Origin: Jejuia sp047345485
Lineage (GTDB): Bacteria; Bacteroidota; Bacteroidia; Flavobacteriales; Flavobacteriaceae
Reading direction: 5' to 3'
Length of the DNA: 64,000 bases
Assembly: GCF_047345485.1 (NCBI RefSeq)
Contig: NZ_JBLFEN010000004.1
Location: 372,001 to 436,000 of the forward strand
Every line of letters starts with the position of its first letter. Position 1 is the stretch's first letter. Shown piece after piece: positions 53,556 through 62,019 of the stretch. The translations under genes and the position numbers were made by a program. Below the pieces are notes generated by a model that saw nothing but the letters and a program-made list of their open reading frames with translations, did not search any database and was not told the DNA's origin.

Positions 53556-56408
53556 CTACTTTTGTTTGAATTTGAAAAATAATAGGAGAACTAACAAAAT
53601 ACCAACAATTAACAAAATCCATTTCCAGTGGTTTGTTTGTGAGATACTAATAGGACTTGCATCGCCCATTAAGACTAAACCTGCCCAAAATTTTGGAGCC
53701 ACCGTTCTGCCTTCAGTATTACTAATATAATTTAGTTTTGCCAGTCTTAAAGCTTTATCTTTTGGTTTTCCATCATTTATGTTTTTATAAAATGATTCTA
53801 TGATTTCTGATGTGGAACGTTCGTCTACCTTCCATAAACTTGTTAAAATACTTTCGCTCCCAGCATAGTTAAAAGCATGTGCAAGAGAGATCATGCCTTC
53901 ACCGGCTTGATAACCAGGTTTTCCTGTTTCACAAGCCGTTAAGATGGCTAAATTAGCGTTTAAACTTGTGTCGTATATTTCATAAGCGTATAAAGAGCCA
54001 TCTTCATTTTTATCGGTTACGTTTTTGGCAAAAAGTAGCCTTGAGAGTTCTGGATTTATATTGTTTGATTCGGCGTGTGTTCCTATGTGTATAATTTTGT
54101 GCTCACTAGCGTTTTGTTTAAAAATGTGTTCTGTTGAGTTTTCATTTAAAAAATAATCACCATCAAAAAGGCTCGCGTAAGCTTTGGCTAAATCTACATT
54201 AAAGGGTTGTTGTAATAACTTTAAATAGGTTCGATCTAGGTTTATGGAATCAGTTATTGCCAATTTATAATCCGCTTTCATTTTATCATTAAACTCAGGA
54301 GCAAAAGCAATGAAGCTATTTTTGTAATCGTTTTTACTTTTAGATTGTTCTAATAAATATAAACTATAATTATAAGATATATTATATTTTGCTAAAAGGC
54401 TTTTTGTATCTAGCTCTTTAAAAGAGTCAATTTTAATCGGCGTTAGCGTTTCAAAACTGATGTTATATAAATCTCCATCGGGTATGATGATGACGTTTTC
54501 GGTGGTAATTTCAGTTTCAAAAGGTTTCCATAAATTTTTATATAAATCGAAAAGTAAGTCACTGGTTTGAGAAATGTGATATTGATTTTCTAATAATTGG
54601 GCTATTTTAACCTTAGCGCCTTCAAAATCTAATGGCATAATCTTTTTTACCTCATTATTCATAATTAAGACTTGAAGCTTTTTGTCAATAAAGAAATAGC
54701 GAACAATAGAGGTATTGTCAGGAATTGTTTTTTGTAAATCTCCTAATGATTCAAAAAGCGTCGCATAACGCATTTTATAATATTTAGGATGTGATTGTTT
54801 TAAAGAGTCTAAAAATTGATCTCTTTTGTTATTAGCCTCAATAAAATCCTTTATTTTTGTTGAGCTAGACAGTACGCTATCTATATTTTGTTTAAGTTGA
54901 TCCTCGCGTTGAATTATTTTTCGATCGATATTAAAACGTGCTAAATCTTTAAGATTTAATCTTGATCTAACCCGATTATAAATGCTAGATTCATGAATGT
55001 TCATTATAGCATCAAGATGCGCTTCATCTTTCGTTTTTTCATATAAATCAAGATGTAGTTTCTTTCTAAAATCAATTAACTTTGTATTATCTGTTAATAA
55101 AACCTCCAAGTCTCCTTGGGATTTAATAATACTTTTTTTGGTTTCTAATACGGTGATTGCTTTTTCTGTTTCTTTTATTTGATGTTCAAGAAATGAAGTA
55201 CTTTTGTTATCTTCAAGAAAGTATTTTGATTTTATGTTTACTAATAATGATTGCGGTTTTCTAGTTTCGTTTTGAATTGAATCTAACAAGGAAGTTAGTC
55301 TTAAATTATCTTCAGAAAAATACTCTAAAGCTTCATTGCTGTAGCGTAAAGCGTCTTTGTAATTTTTAAGCTGAAAATTAACTTGTGCTAAGTTTTGTGT
55401 TTGAAAAAAACGTAATAGTTTATTTTCAAATTCTTTTTTGTGTGTGTAATCATAGCCCTCTTTTGCTAGAGCTAGTGCTTTGTCTGGATGTCCAATTTTG
55501 CTATAAAATAAAGACATTTCGATAAGAGCATCTAGAAAACCAAACGTATACGGCATGTCGCTTTTTCTATATTCATCTTCTGTTTTTTCATAACTTATTC
55601 TAGCATTTTCCATATCTCCCATGTTTTCATATATGGAAGATCTGACAAGTAACGCATAAGATTTCCATGAGGGTAATTCATCTATTCTTGCTAGTCCATT
55701 GTCACTATGCATATCGGCTTTGTCATAATTCATTGCAATTAAATGTACATGGGCTAATATTAAATCTGATTTTGCCAAACTTAAATCATTTTTTGGGAGA
55801 AACTTTTGCTTCTGTTGATATGCATAATTCATCAAATCTAAAGAGCGTTGATTGTCTCCAATACCTCTGTAGAATCCTCCTAAATTTTCAATACATGCGT
55901 AAAGCCTTTTTCTAATTAATAAAACGTTGTCGGCATCAGTTTCATGGCTAATTGCTTTTTCAAGATCAGCAATAGCAAAGTTCATTTTATCAATAGAGGC
56001 CTTAGTTTTTCCTGAATTGAAGAGATTCAAGGATATAGAGTTTTTTAGATTCCCTTTTTCATGGAATTTATCAGAAAGTTTTTTTTGATTAGCAAATAAA
56101 AGCGCTTTCTCCAAATAATAGATAGAACTATCTAATCGCTGTGTATAAGCATTTATAAGTCCTAAATACTTTAAAGTTTTAAAGGCTAAGTCGAATTGCG
56201 TACTATCTTTTTCATTAATCTTATTTTTTAGAGTAAGTAATATTTCTTCAGCTTTAGGATATACTCTTTTTGAGTAAAATACTTTTGCTTTGTTAAAATT
56301 GATACTATCATTATAAGATAGTTGATTACTTTCTTGAGCGTTGATTTTTCCATAAAAAAGGAAACATAAAAAAACAAGTAAAGCATTTGATGGAAGAATT
56401 TTAGACAT
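53556..56408 (-). CDS. TPR-CHAT (caspase-like) protein anchored in the membrane
   Basis: 950 aa. N-terminal signal peptide about 1-24 (LCFLFYGKINAQ). TPR-type helical repeats fill about 35-400, then a helical linker to about 600. The C-terminal CHAT domain (about 640-915) is a clan CD caspase-like fold with the catalytic pair His778 (IIHIGTHAESNN) and Cys826 (AILTACETGKPGYQAGEG), followed by FNYAGSESILTSLWKVDE. One transmembrane helix (WILLIVGILLVLLLFF) and a short basic tail end the protein. So the TPR and protease parts should face the periplasm. Third gene of an operon after an ECF sigma factor and a TPR membrane protein, 4 nt downstream. Substrate unknown. Confidence 0.9.
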   Translation of the reverse strand: MSKILPSNALLVFLCFLFYGKINAQESNQLSYNDSINFNKAKVFYSKRVYPKAEEILLTLKNKINEKDSTQFDLAFKTLKYLGLINAYTQRLDSSIYYLEKALLFANQKKLSDKFHEKGNLKNSISLNLFNSGKTKASIDKMNFAIADLEKAISHETDADNVLLIRKRLYACIENLGGFYRGIGDNQRSLDLMNYAYQQKQKFLPKNDLSLAKSDLILAHVHLIAMNYDKADMHSDNGLARIDELPSWKSYALLVRSSIYENMGDMENARISYEKTEDEYRKSDMPYTFGFLDALIEMSLFYSKIGHPDKALALAKEGYDYTHKKEFENKLLRFFQTQNLAQVNFQLKNYKDALRYSNEALEYFSEDNLRLTSLLDSIQNETRKPQSLLVNIKSKYFLEDNKSTSFLEHQIKETEKAITVLETKKSIIKSQGDLEVLLTDNTKLIDFRKKLHLDLYEKTKDEAHLDAIMNIHESSIYNRVRSRLNLKDLARFNIDRKIIQREDQLKQNIDSVLSSSTKIKDFIEANNKRDQFLDSLKQSHPKYYKMRYATLFESLGDLQKTIPDNTSIVRYFFIDKKLQVLIMNNEVKKIMPLDFEGAKVKIAQLLENQYHISQTSDLLFDLYKNLWKPFETEITTENVIIIPDGDLYNISFETLTPIKIDSFKELDTKSLLAKYNISYNYSLYLLEQSKSKNDYKNSFIAFAPEFNDKMKADYKLAITDSINLDRTYLKLLQQPFNVDLAKAYASLFDGDYFLNENSTEHIFKQNASEHKIIHIGTHAESNNINPELSRLLFAKNVTDKNEDGSLYAYEIYDTSLNANLAILTACETGKPGYQAGEGMISLAHAFNYAGSESILTSLWKVDERSTSEIIESFYKNINDGKPKDKALRLAKLNYISNTEGRTVAPKFWAGLVLMGDASPISISQTNHWKWILLIVGILLVLLLFFKFKQK

Positions 56409-56412
56409 GGCG

Positions 56413-57153
56413 TTACTTTTTTAATTCTGAAATTATAGATTTACTTTTTTCTGAATTACTTTTTTCTAAATACTCAATCGCTAAATCTATGTTGTCCATT
56501 TTTAAATAAGATAACCCCAAATAAAAGTAAGCTTCATTTTTAAAGCTGCTCTCCGTGTTTCTTATAGTTGCTTTCAAATAATTTACAGCTTCATTCTCGT
56601 TTTTATTAGCTAAGTGCGCAACACCTAAAAAATAGTTAAGTGTGTCATTTTCTGGTTTATTTTGGAGCAAAGGGCGCCACTTTTTAATAGCCATGGTATA
56701 TTTTTGCTTTTTGTAATCTACCATAGCATCATCAAAAATGTAATTGTCAGTTTCGCCCATATTAGTTTCTAAACCTCTATCTTCAACATAATACTTATCA
56801 AATAAAGCTTGATTTGATTTTGGTTGATTAAAAAACCACACACTGCCTATCAAAATAGCAATAGATGCCGCGATTGATAAGTGTTTAAAGTTCAGTTTGA
56901 ATACCTTTTTATCTGTATATTGCTCTGATTTTTTTTCTTTGAGTTCCTCATGAAAACCATCTACTTTGTTCTTAAAAATAGCTTTTCTAACACCAAAAAG
57001 CATCGCGCCTATGTCTTTTACTTGTTGTTTTAAAACAGGATTATCTTTTAATTTTTCTTCAAAAGCATCGCGTTTTTCAGTAGGCATGGTATTTTTTAAG
57101 TACCGTTCTATAGTTTCTAAAAGTTCTTGCGATATGGGATTGCTATGTTCCAA
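56413..57153 (-). CDS. Single-pass membrane TPR protein, anti-sigma-like
   Basis: 246 aa. Cytosolic N-terminus (about 1-90, helical, LLETIERYLKNTMPTEKRDAFEEKL, resembling the start of anti-sigma-type proteins), one transmembrane helix (about 92-110, LSIAASIAILIGSVWFF), and a periplasmic region with two to three TPR units (MAIKKWRPLLQNKPENDTLNYFLGVAHLA, EAYFYLGLSYLKMDN). No zinc-binding anti-sigma motif is seen. The position between an ECF sigma factor (16 nt upstream) and the CHAT gene (4 nt downstream) argues that it restrains the sigma factor and couples it to the periplasmic TPR-CHAT protein; this is inference. Confidence 0.72.
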   Translation of the reverse strand: MEHSNPISQELLETIERYLKNTMPTEKRDAFEEKLKDNPVLKQQVKDIGAMLFGVRKAIFKNKVDGFHEELKEKKSEQYTDKKVFKLNFKHLSIAASIAILIGSVWFFNQPKSNQALFDKYYVEDRGLETNMGETDNYIFDDAMVDYKKQKYTMAIKKWRPLLQNKPENDTLNYFLGVAHLANKNENEAVNYLKATIRNTESSFKNEAYFYLGLSYLKMDNIDLAIEYLEKSNSEKSKSIISELKK

Positions 57154-57169
57154 TTTATTAGGGGTTTAA

Positions 57170-57763
57170 TTAAGGGTTTTTCACTAGTGATCTTAATTTT
57201 TCTAAACAGCGGTATTTTTTATTTTTCGCTGAAGCTTCTGTGATATTAATTATTTTTGAAATGTCTCTAAGCGATTTTTTATCATAATAAAAAAAGGATA
57301 ATAGTTTTTTGCAAGCGTCTCCTAATGTTTCAAAAGCATCAACTACTTTATCTATTTTATTATCATTTTCTTCATTAAGTATATCGGTTTCAAAAGTGTT
57401 TTTATCGGTTAACGTTTGTATTTGTAAATGATCCTCAAATGAATTCGTTTTTCTATATCTCGCAGAATTTAAATGATTTAACCATTTATTTTTTGCTATG
57501 GTATATAAATAGCCGTTAAGGGCAGATTCATTTTTTGGTACAAATTTATTGTCTTGAACGTTCTCCCAAACCGTAACAAAAGCTTCTTGAAATATGTCTT
57601 TTGCTTCTTCACTAGAACCGCTATTTTTTACAATATAATGTTCGGTTTTGCGAAAATTTTCTTTGTATAAATTTTTAAGTACTTGCTCATCGTTCGCTTT
57701 AATAGAATCAATTAGTAATTGCTGACTTGAGAAGCCTTTTTTTAGTGTATTTCTCTCTGGCAT
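57170..57763 (-). CDS. ECF-family RNA polymerase sigma factor
   Basis: 197 aa. Sigma-70 region 2 (YIVKNSGSSEEAKDIFQEAFVTVWENV ... LNGYLYTIAKNKWLNHL) and region 4 helix-turn-helix (KKLLSFFYYDKKSLRDISKIINITEASAKNKKYRCLEKL) are both clear. First gene of the operon sigma - TPR membrane protein - TPR-CHAT. Upstream on the minus strand a -7-like tatctttc (57791-57784) is one mismatch from the housekeeping box. Autoregulation is likely but not visible. Confidence 0.9.
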   Translation of the reverse strand: MPERNTLKKGFSSQQLLIDSIKANDEQVLKNLYKENFRKTEHYIVKNSGSSEEAKDIFQEAFVTVWENVQDNKFVPKNESALNGYLYTIAKNKWLNHLNSARYRKTNSFEDHLQIQTLTDKNTFETDILNEENDNKIDKVVDAFETLGDACKKLLSFFYYDKKSLRDISKIINITEASAKNKKYRCLEKLRSLVKNP

Positions 57764-58244
57764 AAGTTGTTAATAGCGGTAGAAAGATACACTTTTTTTG
57801 TTAAAATTTATGACATTTTTTTATTCTATTGTTACTGTTAGTTGTACGTCAGTTTTTATAACTAGCACATCATTTAAGATATCGTTATAGTTAGGTTGGT
57901 TACCATGAGACATACAATTACTATTTTCATGGCTTGCATTTATTATATGTTTAAGAGGTTGCACATTATTACATAAAGTGAACATTAAAAATGTCATCAA
58001 GATTTTTTTTTATTTTTTTAAATGATTGTTTTACTATTACATACTAGCTATTGTAAATAAGCTACGTGGTTTGTTTAGGGTTTTATGTTGGCAGACTGAC
58101 CATGCGTTAGGGATTGTAGTGGAAAGCCAACAGCCCGACGCAGGAGGAGCGAGGACTTGTAGCGTAAAGCCCGACCTTTTTAGGTAACGCCCAAATAATG
58201 ATATTTAAAACACAGACTATAATTGCCATTTGTAGCATGTAGAA
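57764..58244 (+). other. 481-bp gap upstream of the sigma operon
   Basis: Holds the sigma operon promoter near 57790, AT-rich non-coding sequence (57830-58080) and the R1 repeat listed separately. No gene seen. Confidence 0.5.
58104..58192 (+). repeat. Dispersed repeat R1, best-preserved copy
   Basis: 89 bp from gcgttagggattgtagtgg to taggtaacgccc, with short inverted ends GCGTTA/TAACGC. It differs from the copy at 1472 by only a few substitutions and a small indel near the right end, although the two lie 56 kb apart. Confidence 0.88.
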
Positions 58245-59036
58245 TTAATGTTTTTTAGGCACAAAATCTTGTACTGATATTTCACCAGTTAACATTAGTA
58301 TAACTACTGTTAGCATTGAAACTCCCATATAACAGATAAGAAAGAATAGCAGATATAGCGGAATTTTCCAAAACAACGATTTTATGCTGTCGTTAGAATT
58401 ACGATATGCCACATAAATACAGAATAAAACCATGACTAATGAATATAATAGGGCATAATCTATATAGAATTGTGGATTTATTATTAGTGTGATTACAGAG
58501 TAAACCGATGATATTATACTAAAAGCTGTTATTCCATAAATTGAAATAATCATGTGTTCTGCAAAATTGTAATTCTTTTTATTGAAGAATATAAAACTAG
58601 AAAATGCTAGAAGCGGAATGTAGGCTAAAAACAGTACTGAGCTATACTCCATGGTTGAGGCTATAATTTTTTTTTTACCCTCGCCTCCAGTACTTGTTTG
58701 TACGTAACTAACACTTCCAAAATCAATACTTTCCCAAGCAATTTTTTTCATTAAAAAAAGCGTGAGTCCAGACAGTGTTAATGTAATGGCTAACATGCTC
58801 ACGGGGTTTAAATATTTTTTTCTTAAACCATCAATATATCCGCCACAAACACTTTCTGGCTTTAAAAGCATGTGCTTTATGGTTGTAATAAAGGTATTAT
58901 CTAAGTTAAAGTAACGCTCTAGAAAATCATAAATTAAACTTTTATTGGTAATTCTTTGTCTCACCACTTTGCCACCACAATCTGGACAAAAGCTATAATC
59001 TGTTCTTAAAGTGTTATTACAGTTTTTGCAATTCAT
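58245..59036 (-). CDS. DUF3667 zinc-ribbon membrane protein (copy 2)
   Basis: 263 aa. N-terminal zinc ribbon with Cys3, Cys6, Cys17 and Cys20 (MNCKNCNNTLRTDYSFCPDC), the DUF3667 segment (LERYFNLDNTFITTIKHMLLKPESVCGGYIDGLRKKYLNPVSML) and four to five transmembrane helices after residue ~75. It is a paralog of the gene 3 nt upstream (59040..59831) with equal length. Family function unknown. Last gene of the cdaA operon. Confidence 0.82.
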   Translation of the reverse strand: MNCKNCNNTLRTDYSFCPDCGGKVVRQRITNKSLIYDFLERYFNLDNTFITTIKHMLLKPESVCGGYIDGLRKKYLNPVSMLAITLTLSGLTLFLMKKIAWESIDFGSVSYVQTSTGGEGKKKIIASTMEYSSVLFLAYIPLLAFSSFIFFNKKNYNFAEHMIISIYGITAFSIISSVYSVITLIINPQFYIDYALLYSLVMVLFCIYVAYRNSNDSIKSLFWKIPLYLLFFLICYMGVSMLTVVILMLTGEISVQDFVPKKH

Positions 59037-59039
59037 AAT

Positions 59040-59831
59040 TTAACTATTAAATTTAATTATGACGCCTATAAGTACTAGAACAAAAAATAAGATAGTGAAA
59101 ATGACACCATATACAAACCCAATTAATAGGAATCGGGCAAAACTGTCTAGTAGGCTAATTTTAAAAACGCGATGTAATATGTAGAATAAATATGCAAATG
59201 TAAAAACACTAACAAATAGCGAAATGGTTAAATAATCTCCACCACAAACCAAAAATAGAATACTTAATACGGCACTTACAATAATAATTTGAGCAGAGTA
59301 GTATAGGTTAAGTACTATATGTTCGGTAAAATTATAACGTTTATCACCAACCAAAAAATAGGCAATCCATGTAGAAAATGCAGATACTGGCACGCTTAAT
59401 ACATAAATAACACTTTGGTAGTTATTTATGGCACTATAGTCCATATTCTCTGGCGAGAAGGGATTGTTTTTCTGGGTAGAAAGCTCTTTTATAGAGTCTC
59501 CATATAAATTACTTAGATCCATAGCATCCTTAAAAAAGGTATTCATTAAAAACACTTGGATACCTACAAGTGTTAATGAGATTGCAAAATATTGAATAAC
59601 ATCTACGTATTTTTTACGTGTACCTTCTATGTAGCTTACAATAACCTCTTCTGGTTTGGTAAATAAGTAAACTAGAGTTTTTAATAGTTTATTATCAAGG
59701 TTGAAGAAGTAAAGATTAATCTCTGACCAAATATTTTTAAAGTTTAGCCTGTTTCTAATTATTTTGGCGCCACACTTAGAACAATAATTTTGGTGAGATT
59801 GTAATTGTATGTCGCAGTTTTTACAGTGCAT
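59040..59831 (-). CDS. DUF3667 zinc-ribbon membrane protein (copy 1)
   Basis: 263 aa. Zinc ribbon Cys3, Cys6, Cys17, Cys20 (MHCKNCDIQLQSHQNYCSKC), then the DUF3667 signature (NLDNKLLKTLVYLFTKPEEVIVSYIEGTRKKYVDVIQYF) and about five transmembrane helices. The ATG overlaps the cdaA stop by one nucleotide, a sign of coupled translation. Substrates or partners of DUF3667 are unknown; a link to c-di-AMP signalling is suggested only by this position. Confidence 0.82.
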   Translation of the reverse strand: MHCKNCDIQLQSHQNYCSKCGAKIIRNRLNFKNIWSEINLYFFNLDNKLLKTLVYLFTKPEEVIVSYIEGTRKKYVDVIQYFAISLTLVGIQVFLMNTFFKDAMDLSNLYGDSIKELSTQKNNPFSPENMDYSAINNYQSVIYVLSVPVSAFSTWIAYFLVGDKRYNFTEHIVLNLYYSAQIIIVSAVLSILFLVCGGDYLTISLFVSVFTFAYLFYILHRVFKISLLDSFARFLLIGFVYGVIFTILFFVLVLIGVIIKFNS

Positions 59832-60616
59832 TACGCTAAATCTTTCTTAATCATTTTTATAAGTTCTGTTGTATCCTCAAACACTACAAATTCCCCATCT
59901 GTAAAATAGGATATGTGTCCGGTTTCCTCACTAACGGCAAGTGCTAAGGCATCAGTTTTTTCGGTAACGCCTATTGCAGCTTTATGGCGTAAACCAAAAC
60001 GTTGGGGGATACTCTTTTCATTATTTACGGGTAGTACGACACGTGTGGCTTTTACAATATTATTGCTTATGATAATGGCGCCATCGTGTAACGGACTGTT
60101 TTTAAAGAAGATACTTTCTATAATAGGTTGGGTAACCTTTATATTCATTTCATCGCCAGATTCTGCTAAAAAATCTAAATTATTATTGCGTTCTAAAACG
60201 ATTAGTGCTCCAGTTTTAGACATGCTCATTTTATTACATGCCGAAATGATAGCATCCACATCAGTTTCGATAGTGCCTTCGGTTTTTAAGAACTTTAGCT
60301 GTTTTAAAAATTTACGTCGCCTATTAAAATTAGTAGAACCTACCATGAGTAAAAACTTCCTTATTTCTGGTTGAAATACAACGATAAGTGCAATAATACC
60401 AACGCGCATAAAACCACCAAAAATACCCGAAAGGAGTTCCATGTTTAGAAATTCAGTAAGTTTCCAAACCCCATAAATAATGATAATACCAATAAAAATA
60501 TTTATAGCAACAGTACCTTTTACAAGTTTATAAAGGTAATAGAGTAGAAGTGCCACAAGAACAACATCTAAGTAATCTATAAAACGGAGGTTTAAAATGT
60601 CATCAAAGATGTTCAA
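59831..60616 (-). CDS. cdaA: Diadenylate cyclase CdaA (c-di-AMP synthase)
   Basis: 261 aa. Three transmembrane helices in the first ~85 residues, then a DAC domain. Catalytic motifs are DGAIII (in LHDGAIIISNN) and RHKAAIG, where the RHR of many DAC domains is RHK, a conservative change; the SEETGHISYF motif follows. It joins two ATP into c-di-AMP at the cytosolic face of the membrane. Start MNIFDDILNLRFIDYLDVVLV is canonical. Upstream are a lipoprotein gene and (past a DUF559 element) folP, and downstream two DUF3667 genes with 1-nt overlap. No CdaR or GlmM neighbour, unlike Firmicutes. Confidence 0.93.
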   Translation of the reverse strand: MNIFDDILNLRFIDYLDVVLVALLLYYLYKLVKGTVAINIFIGIIIIYGVWKLTEFLNMELLSGIFGGFMRVGIIALIVVFQPEIRKFLLMVGSTNFNRRRKFLKQLKFLKTEGTIETDVDAIISACNKMSMSKTGALIVLERNNNLDFLAESGDEMNIKVTQPIIESIFFKNSPLHDGAIIISNNIVKATRVVLPVNNEKSIPQRFGLRHKAAIGVTEKTDALALAVSEETGHISYFTDGEFVVFEDTTELIKMIKKDLA

Positions 60617-60652
60617 TAGCTGATAGGTTTTTGTAAATTTAAGAAATTGTGG

Positions 60653-61339
60653 TTAATAAATAAATTCGTTTTTAGATATCTCAATATTTTCTAAGGTTAG
60701 TGATAAAAGTTCTGATTTAATTAGAATATAATCTTGAAACGATATTTCTTTTTTTAAATCAATGATGACTTTAACTACTTGTTTTTGTTTTTTTAATTCT
60801 TTAATTAGAACATTTTTAAAATCAGAAATATTGGAAGTATGAAAATCAATTTCTTTAGATGGTAGAATTAAATCTACTCTCTCAGGTGAAATGACGTTTA
60901 TATATAATTTTTTGGTAAAATCTAATTGAGATATTTTAGCAAAATAACTTCCGGAAAGCTCTTCATGAAAATTTACATCCGTAAACTCCAAAAACCCCAA
61001 ATTATTCCTAATCAAATCATGACAGGTAAAGTAGTTCTTAGCTTTTTCATTTTTATGGCTAGAAGATGTTTTTTTGTCTTGAAGAAATTTAATGTGAGGA
61101 ATAACCTGTCTTAAAGTTAAACGTTTATCTACATTTATCAACCAATTTGTGGTGCTAATCAAGTTTTTTCGGTTTAGCAAAACACTATCAGGTTGTGTTT
61201 CATCATAAAACAAATACGCAGCAGACACATCTTGCAATTCAGTAATACTAGCCTTTTCAATTTGTGGTAATTGTAGTTCTTTTTCGTTTCCGCAGGAAAA
61301 GATAAAGACAGTAATAAAAATGAATAAAATATTTTTCAT
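60653..61339 (-). CDS. Lipoprotein upstream of cdaA
   Basis: 228 aa. Lipobox IFSC with Cys16, so predicted lipoprotein. The last ~60 residues (VVKVIIDLKKEISFQDYILIKSELLSL) follow a pattern like the ExbD/TolR periplasmic domain (D-x-x-x-x-Y-x-x-hhxhhxxh), but there is no transmembrane anchor beyond the lipid. It is 36 bp upstream of cdaA on the same strand. I recall similar lipoproteins near cdaA in flavobacteria but cannot verify this here; the role is unknown. Confidence 0.7.
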   Translation of the reverse strand: MKNILFIFITVFIFSCGNEKELQLPQIEKASITELQDVSAAYLFYDETQPDSVLLNRKNLISTTNWLINVDKRLTLRQVIPHIKFLQDKKTSSSHKNEKAKNYFTCHDLIRNNLGFLEFTDVNFHEELSGSYFAKISQLDFTKKLYINVISPERVDLILPSKEIDFHTSNISDFKNVLIKELKKQKQVVKVIIDLKKEISFQDYILIKSELLSLTLENIEISKNEFIY

Positions 61340-61370
61340 GATTAATTAGTAGTTATGTTTTGGTCTTAAC

Positions 61371-61501
61371 ACACCCCTTAATCCCCTCTTAATAGAGGGG
61401 AAACTGTTGTGGTTGTTTTTTGTGATATTTCATTTTCATTATAACAATATCTTTTTAGAGTATGAGTGTCCCTACTAATAAGGAGGGAGTAAGGGAGGTG
61501 T
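61371..61501 (+). repeat. R3 MITE-like element, copy A (downstream of DUF559 gene)
   Basis: 131 bp. Ends acacccctta ... taagggaggtgt are inverted repeats; each end also folds by itself (cccctcttaatagagggg at the left, ccctactaataaggaggg at the right). It is a direct repeat of 61888..62016 with the same internal landmarks (gaaactgttg, tatttcattt, gagtgtccct). Its last 27 bp encode the C-terminal TPPLLPPY of the DUF559 protein. Confidence 0.88.
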
Positions 61502-61873
61502 AAAACCATTATCTTCAAATCTAAAAATATAATCTTCAATTGCCCTGATAACATTATCAATATCATTCATTATTTGATGGTCAGAAAATCTCAACACATG
61601 AATATTTAATTCATTTAATCTTGTGGTTTTCTTTACGTCTTTTTCATGTACTTCCAGTATTTCATGTGAATACCCATCGCATTCAATGGCTAATTCCAGT
61701 TTATTACAAAAGAAATCAACAATATATTCATCTATTGGTTTCTGTCTATGAAAATCGTAACCATACATTTGTTTTCTTCGCAAATAAGTCCAAAGTTTTA
61801 TTTCTGACTTTGTAGAGTTGTTTCTAAGTTGTCTAGCTAATTCTTTTAATTGCGAATTGTAGTAGATTTTCAT
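61475..61873 (-). CDS. DUF559 (Vsr-like) endonuclease-domain protein
   Basis: 132 aa. DUF559 belongs to the PD-(D/E)XK/Vsr-like nuclease group. The motifs are intact: Glu24 (SEIKLWTYLR), Asp53 (YIVDFFC), Glu64-Cys-Asp66 (LAIECDGYSH) and His70. It lacks any DNA-recognition or transposase domain. The gene lies precisely between two MITE-like R3 repeats: the ATG is 14 bp from copy B, and the stop codon plus eight residues lie in copy A. The block interrupts what otherwise looks like a folP - lipoprotein - cdaA operon. A nuclease linked with repeat movement is an attractive inference; such proteins are often listed as 'endonuclease domain-containing'. Confidence 0.82.
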   Translation of the reverse strand: MKIYYNSQLKELARQLRNNSTKSEIKLWTYLRRKQMYGYDFHRQKPIDEYIVDFFCNKLELAIECDGYSHEILEVHEKDVKKTTRLNELNIHVLRFSDHQIMNDIDNVIRAIEDYIFRFEDNGFTPPLLPPY

Positions 61874-61887
61874 ACTTTATCTATAAC

Positions 61888-62016
61888 ACACCCCTTAATC
61901 CCCTCTTAAATAGGAGGGAAACTGTTGCGATTATTTTTTCTAATATTTCATTTTAATAATATATTTTTTTAAGAGCAAGAGTGTCCCTCCTAAAAAGGAG
62001 GGATTAAGGGAGGTGT
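61888..62016 (+). repeat. R3 MITE-like element, copy B (upstream of DUF559 gene)
   Basis: 129 bp. About 36-nt terminal inverted repeats, acaccccttaatcccctctt... at the left and ...gagggattaagggaggtgt at the right, each with its own small hairpin. Direct repeat of copy A. It starts 14 bp upstream of the DUF559 ATG and ends 3 bp beyond the folP stop. Confidence 0.88.
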
Positions 62017-62019
62017 TTT

